Origin: Nostoc desertorum CM1-VF14
GTDB taxonomy: Bacteria > Cyanobacteriota > Cyanobacteriia > Cyanobacteriales > Nostocaceae
DNA: 64,000 bases
Direction: 5' to 3'
Assembly (NCBI GenBank): GCA_019359245.1
Contig: JAHHHR010000008.1
Span: forward strand, 62,001-126,000
Part shown: positions 55,880 through 64,000 of the stretch, piece after piece
Numbering within the stretch: the stretch's first letter is position 1
Layout of the letters: every line of letters starts with the position of its first letter
Program-made: the position numbers and the translations under genes
Notes under the pieces: model-generated
Database searches by the model: none
Seen by the model: only the letters and a program-made list of their open reading frames with translations
What the model was told of the DNA's origin: nothing

Positions 55880-56230
55880 CTATAGACCATTCGATGATCT
55901 AACAATGGGATTTTCTACAGATTCTCGATACTGTTGAACTTGTTCTGTGTAAGCAATTGGCAGAATAGCTTCAACGTTTTCATGGGGACGAGCAATAATC
56001 ACCCAGGATTCCAGTGTACCGCCATAAACATTTTCTGCGGCTTCAACACCAGCAGCCATAGCGGCTTTTACTTCAGAAACATCACCACGAATATTAACTG
56101 TAAAGCGAGCACTACCTACTCTGATATAACCAACGAGGGTGACTCGACCAGCCTTTACCATAGCATCTGCTGCTGCTAGCACCGCAGGAAAACCTTTCGT
56201 TTCAAGTGCTCCAATTGCCTGTAATGACAT
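55880..56230 (-). CDS. ccmK4: Carboxysome shell protein CcmK4 (BMC hexamer)
   Basis: The 116-residue protein has a single BMC domain: [40 protein letters not shown] and [15 protein letters not shown] short C-terminal extension follows. BMC proteins form hexamers with a central pore for metabolite passage and tile the beta-carboxysome shell. The [18 protein letters not shown] block is CcmK4-like. A clear AGGAG precedes the ATG at 56230. ccmK3 lies upstream with an 82-base gap, the usual satellite locus away from the main ccm operon. Confidence 0.9.
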   Translation of the reverse strand: MSLQAIGALETKGFPAVLAAADAMVKAGRVTLVGYIRVGSARFTVNIRGDVSEVKAAMAAGVEAAENVYGGTLESWVIIARPHENVEAILPIAYTEQVQQYRESVENPIVRSSNGL

Positions 56231-56312
56231 TATTAATCTCCTGTATGAATAAACACCGGGGCTACAAATTAATTGTACGAAGCTTCGCTACAGATTTAGA
56301 TAGCAAAATTGC

Positions 56313-56624
56313 TTAGAACATGCGGAAAGGTTCTGATTTTTCAGTGAAATGGATTGGTAATATAGTTTCTACATTTTCCGGAGGGTTAGGAACGATATAG
56401 TGGGTGATTACTGTACCAACCTTTACTTTCTCTCCAGCCGCGATTCCAGCTTCAACAGCTCTATTTACTTCAGAAACGTGTCCTCGCACAGCGACTAACA
56501 AGCGAGCGCTTTCGGCTTGACCATAATACACAATTGTGACTGCGGCAGCTTTGACCATTGCATCTGCTGCTGCTAAGACACTAGGAAAACCTAAAGTTTC
56601 AATTACGCCAACGGCCATTGGCAT
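56313..56624 (-). CDS. ccmK3: Carboxysome shell protein CcmK3 (BMC hexamer)
   Basis: The 103-residue BMC-domain protein starts MPMAVGVIETLGFPSVLAAA and ends NPPENVETILPIHFTEKSEP. It contains VYYGQAESARLLVAVRGHVS, the CcmK3-type variant of the pore region. CcmK3 is thought not to form homohexamers and to work with CcmK4, so this pair probably makes heterohexamers in the beta-carboxysome shell. The ATG at 56624 has an AGGAG-like site nearby. It is the first gene of the ccmK3-ccmK4 unit. Confidence 0.9.
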   Translation of the reverse strand: MPMAVGVIETLGFPSVLAAADAMVKAAAVTIVYYGQAESARLLVAVRGHVSEVNRAVEAGIAAGEKVKVGTVITHYIVPNPPENVETILPIHFTEKSEPFRMF

Positions 56625-56910
56625 GGCATTAGCTCCTGGATTAAGGGATAAGCGATATTAATTGTACGTGGCTTTAGTCCCAATTTTGACATTTTGGTAA
56701 ACTTTCTTTGATGCCCTAATTTTTAGAGGAGTAGGGAAAGACGCGATTAATGGCGTCTGTACTGGGGAGTAGGGAGTTAGAATGTTTTGATAACCACTGG
56801 TCTATGTTTTATATATTACAAATAATACCTCAGCGTGTTAGTTTGTGTAATTTTGTTGTTTATAAAATCAGCGATGTGTAGAAGCAAGCTAGTGCAATAA
56901 ACTGAAATTT

Positions 56911-57798
56911 ATGTTTCCGAATTTTCTTCCTCAAGCAGTTGGGCAACTGACAGAATCTGCCTCGATCGCACTAGCTCAAAGTATTCAAACTGCTGCGATC
57001 GCTACTCCTTTAATTAATCAACCAGTTACCACAACCTATGTCAAGCAAGGAAGCGGTGGAACTCCTATTTTATTAATTCACGGCTTTGATAGTTCTGTAT
57101 TAGAATTCCGGCGGCTTTTGCCACTACTCTCTGGAGATAATGAAACGTGGGCAGTGGATTTGCTAGGTTTTGGTTTTACAGATAGACTCTCAGGAATTCC
57201 TTATAGCCCAAGTGCAATTAAAACTCATCTTTATCATTTCTGGAAAAGTCTGATTAACCAACCTGTGATTTTGGTGGGCGCTTCGATGGGGGGTGCGACT
57301 GCAATTGATTTGGCGCTGACTTACCCGGAAGTTGTAAAAAAGCTGGTGTTAATTGACAGTGCGGGGTTGGCGAATGGTTCACCATTAAGTAAATTAATGT
57401 TTCCCCCGTTGGATTATTTAGCAACTCAATTTTTGAGCAATTTGAAAGTGCGCGATCGCGTTTCCCGTATGGGATATAAAAATCAAAGTCTTGCCTCTGT
57501 CGATGCGCTATATTGTGGTGCATTACACCTACAAATGCCCAGTTGGAATCAAGCTTTGATTACTTTCACTAAAAGTGGTGGTTACAGTGCTTTTAGATTT
57601 AAGAAAGTATCACAAATTGGGCAGCAGACGCTAATTTTATGGGGCGACTCCGATAAAATTTTGGGTACTAGGGATGCCATGAGGTTTAAAAGAGCAATTA
57701 CACAGAGTAAACTCATCTGGATTCCAGATTGTGGCCATCTTCCACACTTGGAACAACCACAAATTACCGCGCAGCATATTTTAGATTTCCGAGTTTAA
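56911..57798 (+). CDS. Alpha/beta hydrolase
   Basis: The 295-residue protein has the fold's marker residues: GGTPILLIHGFDSS near the start (oxyanion region), the nucleophile serine in LVGASMGGATA, an acid in ILWGDSDKILG and the histidine in CGHLPHLEQP. The family includes esterases, lipases and related hydrolases; the substrate cannot be inferred. A long N-terminal stretch precedes the core domain but is not a convincing signal peptide. The gene is divergent from ccmK3. Confidence 0.85.
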   Translation: MFPNFLPQAVGQLTESASIALAQSIQTAAIATPLINQPVTTTYVKQGSGGTPILLIHGFDSSVLEFRRLLPLLSGDNETWAVDLLGFGFTDRLSGIPYSPSAIKTHLYHFWKSLINQPVILVGASMGGATAIDLALTYPEVVKKLVLIDSAGLANGSPLSKLMFPPLDYLATQFLSNLKVRDRVSRMGYKNQSLASVDALYCGALHLQMPSWNQALITFTKSGGYSAFRFKKVSQIGQQTLILWGDSDKILGTRDAMRFKRAITQSKLIWIPDCGHLPHLEQPQITAQHILDFRV

Positions 57799-58117
57799 TT
57801 GTAGTTGAAATCTAAGAAACCTGATGCATCTATTGCAACTGATTAAGTGTATTTAGGGAGAAAGCGTTTAAACAGCAAGATTACGTATTAAAGTAGCATA
57901 AGTATCAATAATTCTCCTGTAACGCTGAACTGTAAAGTTTTTGATTTATTGCTAATGGTTTCTGTCAAAGCTACTATTTTTCTCTTTAATAGTGTTACTT
58001 TCACATAATTTTAGGGAACTCTGTAGCTAGAGCGATCGCAAACCTATCATTCAAACAGACAGAAGTTCATTAGAGTAAATTTAAAAGTTTACTAGAAAGT
58101 CAGTTTATAGAGAAACT
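57799..58117. other. Intergenic region, 319 bases
   Basis: The spacer before the acyltransferase gene is AT-rich and has no credible open frame or hairpin. It should contain the acyltransferase promoter. Confidence 0.4.
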
Positions 58118-59137
58118 ATGATAGTAGAGAGAAATAATAGCCTGGATACCTTAAAAGCATTAAGCATTGCTTTTGTTTTTATCTGGCATTTACGACCATT
58201 TCAATTTCTTATAAATGATTCAACTGATATTATTGTATTTGTTATTGATAAAATTTTGAGGGATTTGGAACTGCAATTATCTTTAACAGCCGTTCCGATA
58301 TTTTATATTGTTTCTCTTTACTTATTTTTTCAAAAATCATCTGGTGTAAAATACTTTAAAAAAAGAATTACTAAGCTAATTAAAATTTATTTATTTTGGG
58401 TAATTGTTCAAAATGCATTTTTTATTATAGCTACAAGAGAAATTCCTAGTTTTTCATGGCAAATCATTATAGGTTTAGAACCAAGCTTACCAATTGTTGG
58501 CGATTCAGTCTTCTATTTTTTATTTAATCTAATTTGCTTGACAATTTTAGCCTTTTTATATGAACTCATAAAATCAGATTCTTTAAAAAGAATTTTATCT
58601 TGTACAGTAATAATATTTTGTTTATTCTATTTTGAAACCTGTTGCTTGCTAAATTCGAGCATTCCTTATCATTGGCTAATAAATTTTGTTATTTACATTC
58701 CCATAGCTTTTTACTTAGTTAAATTACCTGAAAAATTGTTAAACTTCAAATTTTATTACCTAATTGCATTTATATTGTTTTCGTTCCATGACATTTATTT
58801 ACGTACATTTGGGTATTACTCAAGCATTTATGGAAGAATTGCCATTATTTTTGGAGCCATAACTATTTTCTGTTATGTTTATTCCCGAAAAGAAATAAAT
58901 GAGAATTTACTAGTACAAAAATTATCTAAATACTCTCTTGGTTTATTTTCATTACATAAATATTGGCAATACTTATTCTTCTTGCTAGTTAAACATTATC
59001 AAATTGGCATAAATACAGGATTTTTTGGAACTCCTTTGAGTAAAATATTTATAATTGAAGGATTTTTTGTTGTATTTTTTACTATTTTTTCAATTTATTT
59101 ATTGAGGTTAACTTCTTTAAAGCAGTTTATCACTTAG
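58118..59137 (+). CDS. Acyltransferase family 3 membrane protein
   Basis: The 339-residue protein has about ten hydrophobic segments and an N-terminal block NSLDTLKALSIAFVFIWHLR with the conserved histidine, typical of acyltransferase-3 (OafA/YrhL-like) proteins. Members add acetyl or other acyl groups to sugars of surface polysaccharides or lipids. The coding sequence is visibly richer in A and T than its neighbours (many TTT, ATT, AAA and TTA codons). That suggests a later arrival by transfer. The product could decorate a surface polysaccharide, but the substrate is unknown. Confidence 0.75.
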   Translation: MIVERNNSLDTLKALSIAFVFIWHLRPFQFLINDSTDIIVFVIDKILRDLELQLSLTAVPIFYIVSLYLFFQKSSGVKYFKKRITKLIKIYLFWVIVQNAFFIIATREIPSFSWQIIIGLEPSLPIVGDSVFYFLFNLICLTILAFLYELIKSDSLKRILSCTVIIFCLFYFETCCLLNSSIPYHWLINFVIYIPIAFYLVKLPEKLLNFKFYYLIAFILFSFHDIYLRTFGYYSSIYGRIAIIFGAITIFCYVYSRKEINENLLVQKLSKYSLGLFSLHKYWQYLFFLLVKHYQIGINTGFFGTPLSKIFIIEGFFVVFFTIFSIYLLRLTSLKQFIT

Positions 59138-59194
59138 AAAGTAGACTTTATCTGATTGACTCTAGTATATTGTGGCAAAAGTTTGTCTAACCTT

Positions 59195-59218
59195 GACAAG
59201 GGGATTTTGCCCCTTGTC
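59195..59218. terminator. Bidirectional terminator-like hairpin
   Basis: GACAAGGGG and CCCCTTGTC form a perfect 9-base stem with a 6-base loop, between the convergent acyltransferase gene and the coiled-coil gene. Confidence 0.7.
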
Positions 59219-59252
59219 TGGTTAATCGTAGCTGGATTTGCACCAAGCTGTA

Positions 59253-59999
59253 CTAGTCAAGTAACCACATCTCATTAGAAGTCTCAGGATACTGATTTGG
59301 TTGATTTTGTGGTTGATTTTGAGCTAATGGTTGCGATGACCGATGTGATTTTTTGTAGTTTAGTGGATTGTAGTGGTCTTTTACTGGTTTTATAGCACTA
59401 CTTTCTTTTACAACACTATCAGCATACTCATCTGGTTGATTTTGAGCTAGTCTTTCTGATGAAAGATGTGATTTTTTGTAGTTATATGGATTGTAGTGTT
59501 CTTTTACGGGTTTTATAGCACTAGTTTCTTTTACAGCTACAGCAAGTTTAGATTTATCTTCTGCTGTTTGTTTTAAAGCATTAATTTCTTCTATAAGCTT
59601 AGAATTAGCTTCGGCGAGTTGCAGTGCTGTTTTTTTTGTTTCGTCAAGTTCTTTTGCTACTTGTTGTGCTAATGATTTTTGTTCAGATACTAATGTTTTT
59701 TGTTTAGATAGTTTTGATTGCAAATCAGCAATTTCCTGCTCTAAAGATGCTTCCTTTTTATGGCTTTCTTCTAAATTAGTTGTCAACTCTTTGACAGTTG
59801 CTTCTAAATCAGCCTTAGTTGGGCTTGTGCGTTTAGTAGAATTTGGTTCAGGTGTTTGTGCTGAGGATTCCTCATCAGATGAAGCCTGTTGTTCGGCAAT
59901 TTCTTCTGCTGTAATTTCAATCGCAGATTCGCCTTCTGGGGGTGTAAATTTTTGCGCCTCTTCTTGTAGTAAGTCAGAGAGACTTTGTTTCCTAGCCAT
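59253..59999 (-). CDS. Repeat-containing coiled-coil protein, candidate McdB-like partner
   Basis: The 248-residue protein starts MARKQSLSDLLQEEAQKF at the ATG 59999, with GGAG about ten bases upstream. It has an acidic N-terminal region, a central coiled coil (about residues 65-150), and two near-identical blocks (VKESSAIKPVKEHYNPYNYK and KESSAIKPVKDHYNPLNYKK). It ends in a glutamine/asparagine-rich tail with MWLLD. A terminal tryptophan and a coiled-coil/low-complexity layout are reported for McdB proteins. Adjacency to a ParA-type gene and ccmK nearby support the idea, but I cannot prove it. Confidence 0.45.
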   Translation of the reverse strand: MARKQSLSDLLQEEAQKFTPPEGESAIEITAEEIAEQQASSDEESSAQTPEPNSTKRTSPTKADLEATVKELTTNLEESHKKEASLEQEIADLQSKLSKQKTLVSEQKSLAQQVAKELDETKKTALQLAEANSKLIEEINALKQTAEDKSKLAVAVKETSAIKPVKEHYNPYNYKKSHLSSERLAQNQPDEYADSVVKESSAIKPVKDHYNPLNYKKSHRSSQPLAQNQPQNQPNQYPETSNEMWLLD

Positions 60000-60001
60000 T
60001 A

Positions 60002-60634
60002 TTATTTTCTCCAATCACGCTGTAATTCATCAGCTGCACGGCGGTAGTCTAATTCCGCCTCCCGTGCATTACTTCCTCGCCATTGACTAATCGCTACACC
60101 CTCAAGTGCCGCTCGTTCATGAGCCTTATAAGCACGGATAAAGGTATTACAAGCAGGAATACCTAATCGAGTCAGAGTGTTTTTTGCTTCTAGCGCTTCC
60201 CCCATACTGCGCGTATCAACTTTGGTAAGCAGTACCCGATGGGGAGTTCCCACGGGAATGACGGCTTCCTTAACTGTTTCCACGAGGATAGCTAAATCCA
60301 TTGCGGCTGGGGGTGTAGGCAAAACTAGATAATCTGCGATCGCAACTACCGCTACTAATGCTTCAGAGCGCAGCGCGGGAGGCGTATCTACTACTACTAA
60401 ATCGTAACCTGTTATCTTTTGTAAATCACCTAAAAGTGTGGGATCTGTTTCTTGAGATAAATCAAATCCCATTCCTTGCTGACTGCGCCCAAACCACCAA
60501 CTGGCAGAACCTTGAATATCTGCGTCAATCAGCAGTACCTTTTTTTTCTTCGCAAAGTTTGCAGCCAGATTTATTGAGGTAGTCGTTTTACCGACTCCTC
60601 CTTTACCGTTAAGAATAGCGATGATTTTTGGCAC
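60002..60634 (-). CDS. ParA-family ATPase, candidate McdA-like
   Basis: The 210-residue protein has the deviant Walker A KGGVGKTT with the signature lysine, [16 protein letters not shown] and [11 protein letters not shown]. These are ParA/MinD-type features that drive positioning on nucleoid DNA. The protein is short, as in McdA and plasmid-type ParA orphans. It ends two bases before the coiled-coil gene's ATG, so they are coupled. The ATG at 60634 is used. The carboxysome shell genes ccmK3/ccmK4 are within 4 kb, which suggests carboxysome positioning. Plasmid partition or another cargo is also possible. Confidence 0.7.
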   Translation of the reverse strand: MPKIIAILNGKGGVGKTTTSINLAANFAKKKKVLLIDADIQGSASWWFGRSQQGMGFDLSQETDPTLLGDLQKITGYDLVVVDTPPALRSEALVAVVAIADYLVLPTPPAAMDLAILVETVKEAVIPVGTPHRVLLTKVDTRSMGEALEAKNTLTRLGIPACNTFIRAYKAHERAALEGVAISQWRGSNAREAELDYRRAADELQRDWRK

Positions 60635-60772
60635 TGCTTGCTTCCGATGCGGCCCTATACCATTTTAGATTTTGAAAGAGGTAGTGGTAATCGCTTTAGG
60701 CGCTCCATTTGTCGAAATCATTTTTTAAATTGCTATTACAAGAATATACCGCTTTATGTGACCCTCAAAAAC

Positions 60773-62206
60773 ATGAAAACTCGTAACAATAAAATTCAGA
60801 AGCCATCAATTCCCCAAACTCCGATGACAGCAACTTACAATCTGCCCGATGGGCCTCAAATGCCGCGCTGGCTACGGATGATCAAATTTATTAATCAGCC
60901 ACTGAAATATGCGGATGATTTTGCCAAAATCTATGGTGACACATTTACTATCAGAAGTAGTCGCTCTGATAACCATATTGTGTACTTTAGTGAACCCCAA
61001 GCGCTGGAGCAGATTTTTACTGCTGATTCCAGCCATTTTGAGGTTGGTAGGGGGAACATAGGACTAAAATTTTTGCTTGGCGATCGCTCCTTTATGTTAG
61101 CGGATGGCGATCGCCACCAGCGCCAACGGCAACTAGTAGCTCCTCCATTTCATGGTGAAAAGATGCGTGCTTATGGTCAGGATATCCAAACAATAACCCG
61201 ACAGGTGAGTAATAAATGGCAAATTGGCAAACCTTTTAAGATCCGCGAGTCGATGCAAGAAATTACCTTGCGTGTTATCTTACGGGTTGTATTTGGTTTG
61301 GATGAAGGAGAGCTTTTTGAGGAACTTAGGCGATCGCTAAGTGACTTACTAGACTTCATTACTTCGCCCCTAATGTCCAGCACCTTGTTTTTCGGGTTCA
61401 TGCAAAAAGATTTTGGTGCGTGGAGTCCCTGGGGCCAGATTTTGCAAAAACGGCAAAAAATTGATCAACTTATCTATACTCTGCTGCGAGAACGTCGGGC
61501 TGAATCTGATCAGAATCGCCAAGATATCCTAAGTTTGATGATGGCTGCTCGTTACGACGATGGCCAAGAGATGTCAGATGAAGAATTACACGATGAGTTA
61601 ATGACACTGCTAGTAGCGGGACATGAAACTACCGCTTCTGCATTAACATGGGCTTTTTACTGGATTGACCATTCTCCAGAGGTGCATGAGAAGTTACTAC
61701 GGGAACTCAACACCATTGGAGTTAACCCCGATTTGAGTAGTGTAGCTAAATTGCCCTATTTGACAGCAGTGTGCCAAGAAACATTGCGAATTTATCCAAT
61801 TGCCATGAATGCTTTCGTGCGGATTGTGAAGGCTCCGATTAAAATTATGGGTTACGAACTGCCAAAGGGAACGGCAATAGTCCCCAGCATTTATTTAGCG
61901 CATCATCGGGAAGAAATCTACCCACAATCCAAGCAGTTTAAACCAGAACGCTTTTTAGAACGACAATATTCACTATACGAATATTTACCCTTTGGTGGCG
62001 GTAATCGTCGCTGTATTGGGATGGCATTTGCCCAGTATGAAATGAAAATCGTCTTGGCAACTATTTTGTCAGAATTTCAACTATCGCTAGTGAACAAGCG
62101 TCCTGTGCGTCCTGTGCGCCGTGGGTTAACTATAGCCGCACCGGCCGGAATGCGGATGGTTGCTACAGCTCAAGTTAAGCGTGCGAATACAGCAGCGTTA
62201 GTCTAG
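60773..62206 (+). CDS. Cytochrome P450
   Basis: The 477-residue protein has all P450 landmarks: I-helix oxygen-binding AGHETTASALTW, K-helix ETLR (ExxR), and the heme-binding FGGGNRRCIGMAFA with the cysteine ligand. It resembles the CYP110-type enzymes of Nostoc. No N-terminal membrane anchor is seen. The full frame begins with TTG at 60638, in the ParA promoter area; MKTRNNKIQKPSIPQTPM at 60773 is a better start. It likely oxidises lipid or terpenoid-type compounds. It is divergent from the ParA gene. Confidence 0.87.
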   Translation: MKTRNNKIQKPSIPQTPMTATYNLPDGPQMPRWLRMIKFINQPLKYADDFAKIYGDTFTIRSSRSDNHIVYFSEPQALEQIFTADSSHFEVGRGNIGLKFLLGDRSFMLADGDRHQRQRQLVAPPFHGEKMRAYGQDIQTITRQVSNKWQIGKPFKIRESMQEITLRVILRVVFGLDEGELFEELRRSLSDLLDFITSPLMSSTLFFGFMQKDFGAWSPWGQILQKRQKIDQLIYTLLRERRAESDQNRQDILSLMMAARYDDGQEMSDEELHDELMTLLVAGHETTASALTWAFYWIDHSPEVHEKLLRELNTIGVNPDLSSVAKLPYLTAVCQETLRIYPIAMNAFVRIVKAPIKIMGYELPKGTAIVPSIYLAHHREEIYPQSKQFKPERFLERQYSLYEYLPFGGGNRRCIGMAFAQYEMKIVLATILSEFQLSLVNKRPVRPVRRGLTIAAPAGMRMVATAQVKRANTAALV

Positions 62207-62401
62207 CTGACATTTTGCACCATTTTCAACAACCGCTTCAGAATTTATTCTGATAAGGTGTTACGCATTTAACTTGAACATTTACATAAAGGCTGATGAC
62301 CGATGATTGATGACTGATAACCGTTAACCGTCAACAGTTAACGACTATACAATTTAGGCACGCATCAGCTTAACTTGTGTGTACACCGTAGCCCATAAAA
62401 A

Positions 62402-62435
62402 TTGTAGAGACGCCAATTTAAAAGCGTCTCTACAA
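62402..62435. repeat. 12-base palindrome of the GTAGAGACGC type
   Basis: TTGTAGAGACGC and GCGTCTCTACAA form a perfect 12-base stem with a 10-base loop. A degenerate relative (AGACGCGATTAATGGCGTCT) lies near 56740-56760. This looks like a dispersed palindromic repeat. Confidence 0.75.
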
Positions 62436-62489
62436 AAGTGTTTATTGGAGTACTAATCAAAATCCCTGTACGAATAGATGGCAGACTAA

Positions 62490-62747
62490 TTAAAAAGGAA
62501 TAGCTCTCAGAAAGCCACCAGCTAAGTTGAGCGCGAAGAAAGCTAAGATTGGAGAAAAATCCATACCGCCTAATGGGGGAATAATTGAGCGGAATAGATT
62601 CAAATAAGGGTCGGTTATCTGGGCTAAAGCAGCAAATGGCTGATTATACCAGTTGATTTGCGGAAACCAGGTCAACAAAACCCGGATAATTAGCAAATAG
62701 CTATAAAAGGTGACAAAGGTAATTAGTGTCGTAATGAGTAAACTCAT
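62490..62747 (-). CDS. YggT family membrane protein (Ycf19-like)
   Basis: The 85-residue protein has two hydrophobic helices and the motif YLLIIRVLLTWFPQINW followed by QITDPYLNLFRSIIPPLGG, which is diagnostic of YggT/Ycf19. Members sit in the membrane and are linked to cell-shape, division or thylakoid-related processes. The ATG at 62747 is used. It is on the same strand as, and downstream of, the small membrane/coiled-coil gene. Confidence 0.85.
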   Translation of the reverse strand: MSLLITTLITFVTFYSYLLIIRVLLTWFPQINWYNQPFAALAQITDPYLNLFRSIIPPLGGMDFSPILAFFALNLAGGFLRAIPF

Positions 62748-62876
62748 GGATAGCTTTTCCTACTACTAAGTGTCAAACGCGGTCTTATCTTTAATAATTT
62801 TAATTTAGTCCATGTCATGGTGTTCGCGGATTTAGCACTTACCACACTTGACATTTTCACCACGCCTGAACATACC

Positions 62877-63230
62877 TCAGGAGTCTTTAGTGAGGGAGCG
62901 ATCATTGCTTGCTTGGGGTGAACCGCCATTAACATTTCCCAGTTGCTTTCGCACATCATCAATTGTGGCATTTAGCTGGGCAATTTTATCTTCTAGCGAT
63001 CGCCTAGCCGTTTCTATGCCAATGCTTTCGCTTTCTGAGGCTTTCATCTGACGTCGCTTTGCTGCTACTTTCTTCGCTTCGACTTGACTATCCGTCAGTT
63101 CTGTATCCTCCTCTGCTAGCAACTCTGGATCGCGTCGAGAAGCAATCACTGCTCCTAGGAGACCGCCAAATACGCCACCAACAAATGCCCCTGCTAAAAA
63201 ACCACTGGCAAAACCATCTCGCTGACTCAT
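62877..63230 (-). CDS. YtxH-like membrane protein with coiled coil
   Basis: The 117-residue protein (start ATG 63230, MSQRDGFASGFLAGAFVG) has one glycine-rich membrane segment (about residues 9-28). A charged, lysine- and glutamate-rich coiled coil follows (KKVAAKRRQMKASESESIGI, then LEDKIAQLNATIDD). The layout resembles YtxH-like proteins, which are small and of unclear function. A longer frame starts at ATG 63299, but the shorter one has a GGCGG ribosome-binding-like sequence upstream. It lies between upp and yggT. Confidence 0.6.
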   Translation of the reverse strand: MSQRDGFASGFLAGAFVGGVFGGLLGAVIASRRDPELLAEEDTELTDSQVEAKKVAAKRRQMKASESESIGIETARRSLEDKIAQLNATIDDVRKQLGNVNGGSPQASNDRSLTKDS

Positions 63231-63305
63231 ATCTTTACCGCCTTCAACAAACCTTGCAACTTTTACAGTAGTTATGCTATTTTCCTGCCCTAGCTGCATA
63301 CTAGC

Positions 63306-63956
63306 TTAAGTCCCAAAGATGCGATCGCCTGCATCTCCCAATCCCGGTACAATATACCCCTTGCTGTTAAGTGTTTCGTCAATAGTAGCGGTGTAAATTA
63401 TTAGACCTGGATAAGCTGCACTCAGTTTTTGTAAAGCTGGTTGAGCCGCCACTACGCAAACAATCCGGGTCAGACCTGGATCAGCACCCCGTTGTGTCAA
63501 TTCTGCCATTGCCGCCATGATCGACCCTCCTGTTGCCAACATTGGATCGGTAATTAACACTCGTGTTTGAGGGTCAAATTTTTCTGGTAACTTATTCAGA
63601 TAACAATGAGGTTGCAGCGTTTCTTCGTCTCGCGCCAAGCCAAGATGGTAAATCGAAGCTAAAGGCAGTAAAGTCTGCGCTCCCTCAAGTAATCCTAGTC
63701 CAGCCCGCAGAATCGGCACTACTGCTACTGGGATCTGCGGATCAATCACGGTTGCCAGACAGGTATCCAAGGGACTTTGCACCACTGTTTCTTGGGTCGG
63801 TAACCAGTCTCGCGCAGCTTCATAAGTCAGCCATCTTCCTAACTCAGTCATGGCACTACGAAATAATACTGAAGGAGTGCCTGCATCACGGGCAACTGCC
63901 AGCCAGTGTTTGATCAGGGGATGGGGTGGAACATAAACGCGCAATTGTAGCGTCAT
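63306..63956 (-). CDS. upp: Uracil phosphoribosyltransferase
   Basis: The 216-residue protein has the PRPP-binding motif VLITDPMLATGGSIMAAM and the uracil-binding C-terminal block KGYIVPGLGDAGDRIFGT. It makes UMP from uracil and PRPP for pyrimidine salvage. The length matches the family. The ATG at 63956 gives MTLQLRVYVPPHPLIKHWLA. A coiled-coil gene follows on the same strand. Confidence 0.95.
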   Translation of the reverse strand: MTLQLRVYVPPHPLIKHWLAVARDAGTPSVLFRSAMTELGRWLTYEAARDWLPTQETVVQSPLDTCLATVIDPQIPVAVVPILRAGLGLLEGAQTLLPLASIYHLGLARDEETLQPHCYLNKLPEKFDPQTRVLITDPMLATGGSIMAAMAELTQRGADPGLTRIVCVVAAQPALQKLSAAYPGLIIYTATIDETLNSKGYIVPGLGDAGDRIFGT

Positions 63957-64000
63957 AGCCAGAAATAGGGGCTTTTTGATTGTATAAGAACTGAAACACC

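Overview
The window looks like chromosomal DNA of a heterocyst-forming filamentous cyanobacterium (Nostoc/Anabaena group). The evidence is: many HIP1 octamers (GCGATCGC), heptanucleotide tandem repeats, an adjacent hetZ-patU pair, carboxysome genes ccmK3-ccmK4, the beta-carotene hydroxylase crtR, the CemA-like pxcA, and cyanobacterial families DUF3134, DUF3119 and DUF3086. No rRNA, confident tRNA, CRISPR array or intact insertion sequence was found.

1-25 kb is mostly housekeeping: a truncated P-loop recombination-type protein, pxcA, mltA, several small unknown proteins, a secreted GH5-CBM2 cellulase, an M61 peptidase, pyruvate kinase, crtR, an OGFr-domain protein, aroH, sppA, an MlaE-type permease with DUF3119/DUF3086 partners, plsY, a lipid-A-disaccharide-synthase-like protein and an ABC exporter.

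26.4-36.4 kb (minus strand) is the most unusual block. Nine consecutive genes read as a type IV secretion system (T4SS)-like machine in the order VirB2-B3-B4-B5-B6-B8-B8'-B10-B9. The VirB4-type ATPase and the VirB10-type protein are the best supported. No VirD4, VirB11 or relaxase is nearby. After it come a GloVer-repeat secreted protein and a repeat-rich spacer.

39.5-51.2 kb is a cellulose (beta-glucan) synthesis and export cluster: outer-membrane barrel, TPR protein, GH8 endoglucanase, BcsB and BcsA with a PilZ domain. The BcsC function appears split into two overlapping genes, and the order is reversed relative to bcsABZC. A divergent putative lipoprotein lies just upstream.

51.4-55.2 kb holds a Crp/Fnr-type regulator and the heterocyst-differentiation genes patU and hetZ. 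55.9-60.6 kb holds ccmK4/ccmK3, an alpha/beta hydrolase, an AT-rich acyltransferase and a ParA-type ATPase coupled to a repeat-containing coiled-coil protein. That last pair is a candidate carboxysome-positioning (McdAB-like) system. The window ends with a cytochrome P450, a YggT protein, a small membrane/coiled-coil protein and uracil phosphoribosyltransferase.

Some starts have been moved inward from the longest reading frame where an ATG or ribosome binding site is more credible. Functions given for the T4SS block, the McdAB-like pair and several hypotheticals are inference from sequence features without database searches.
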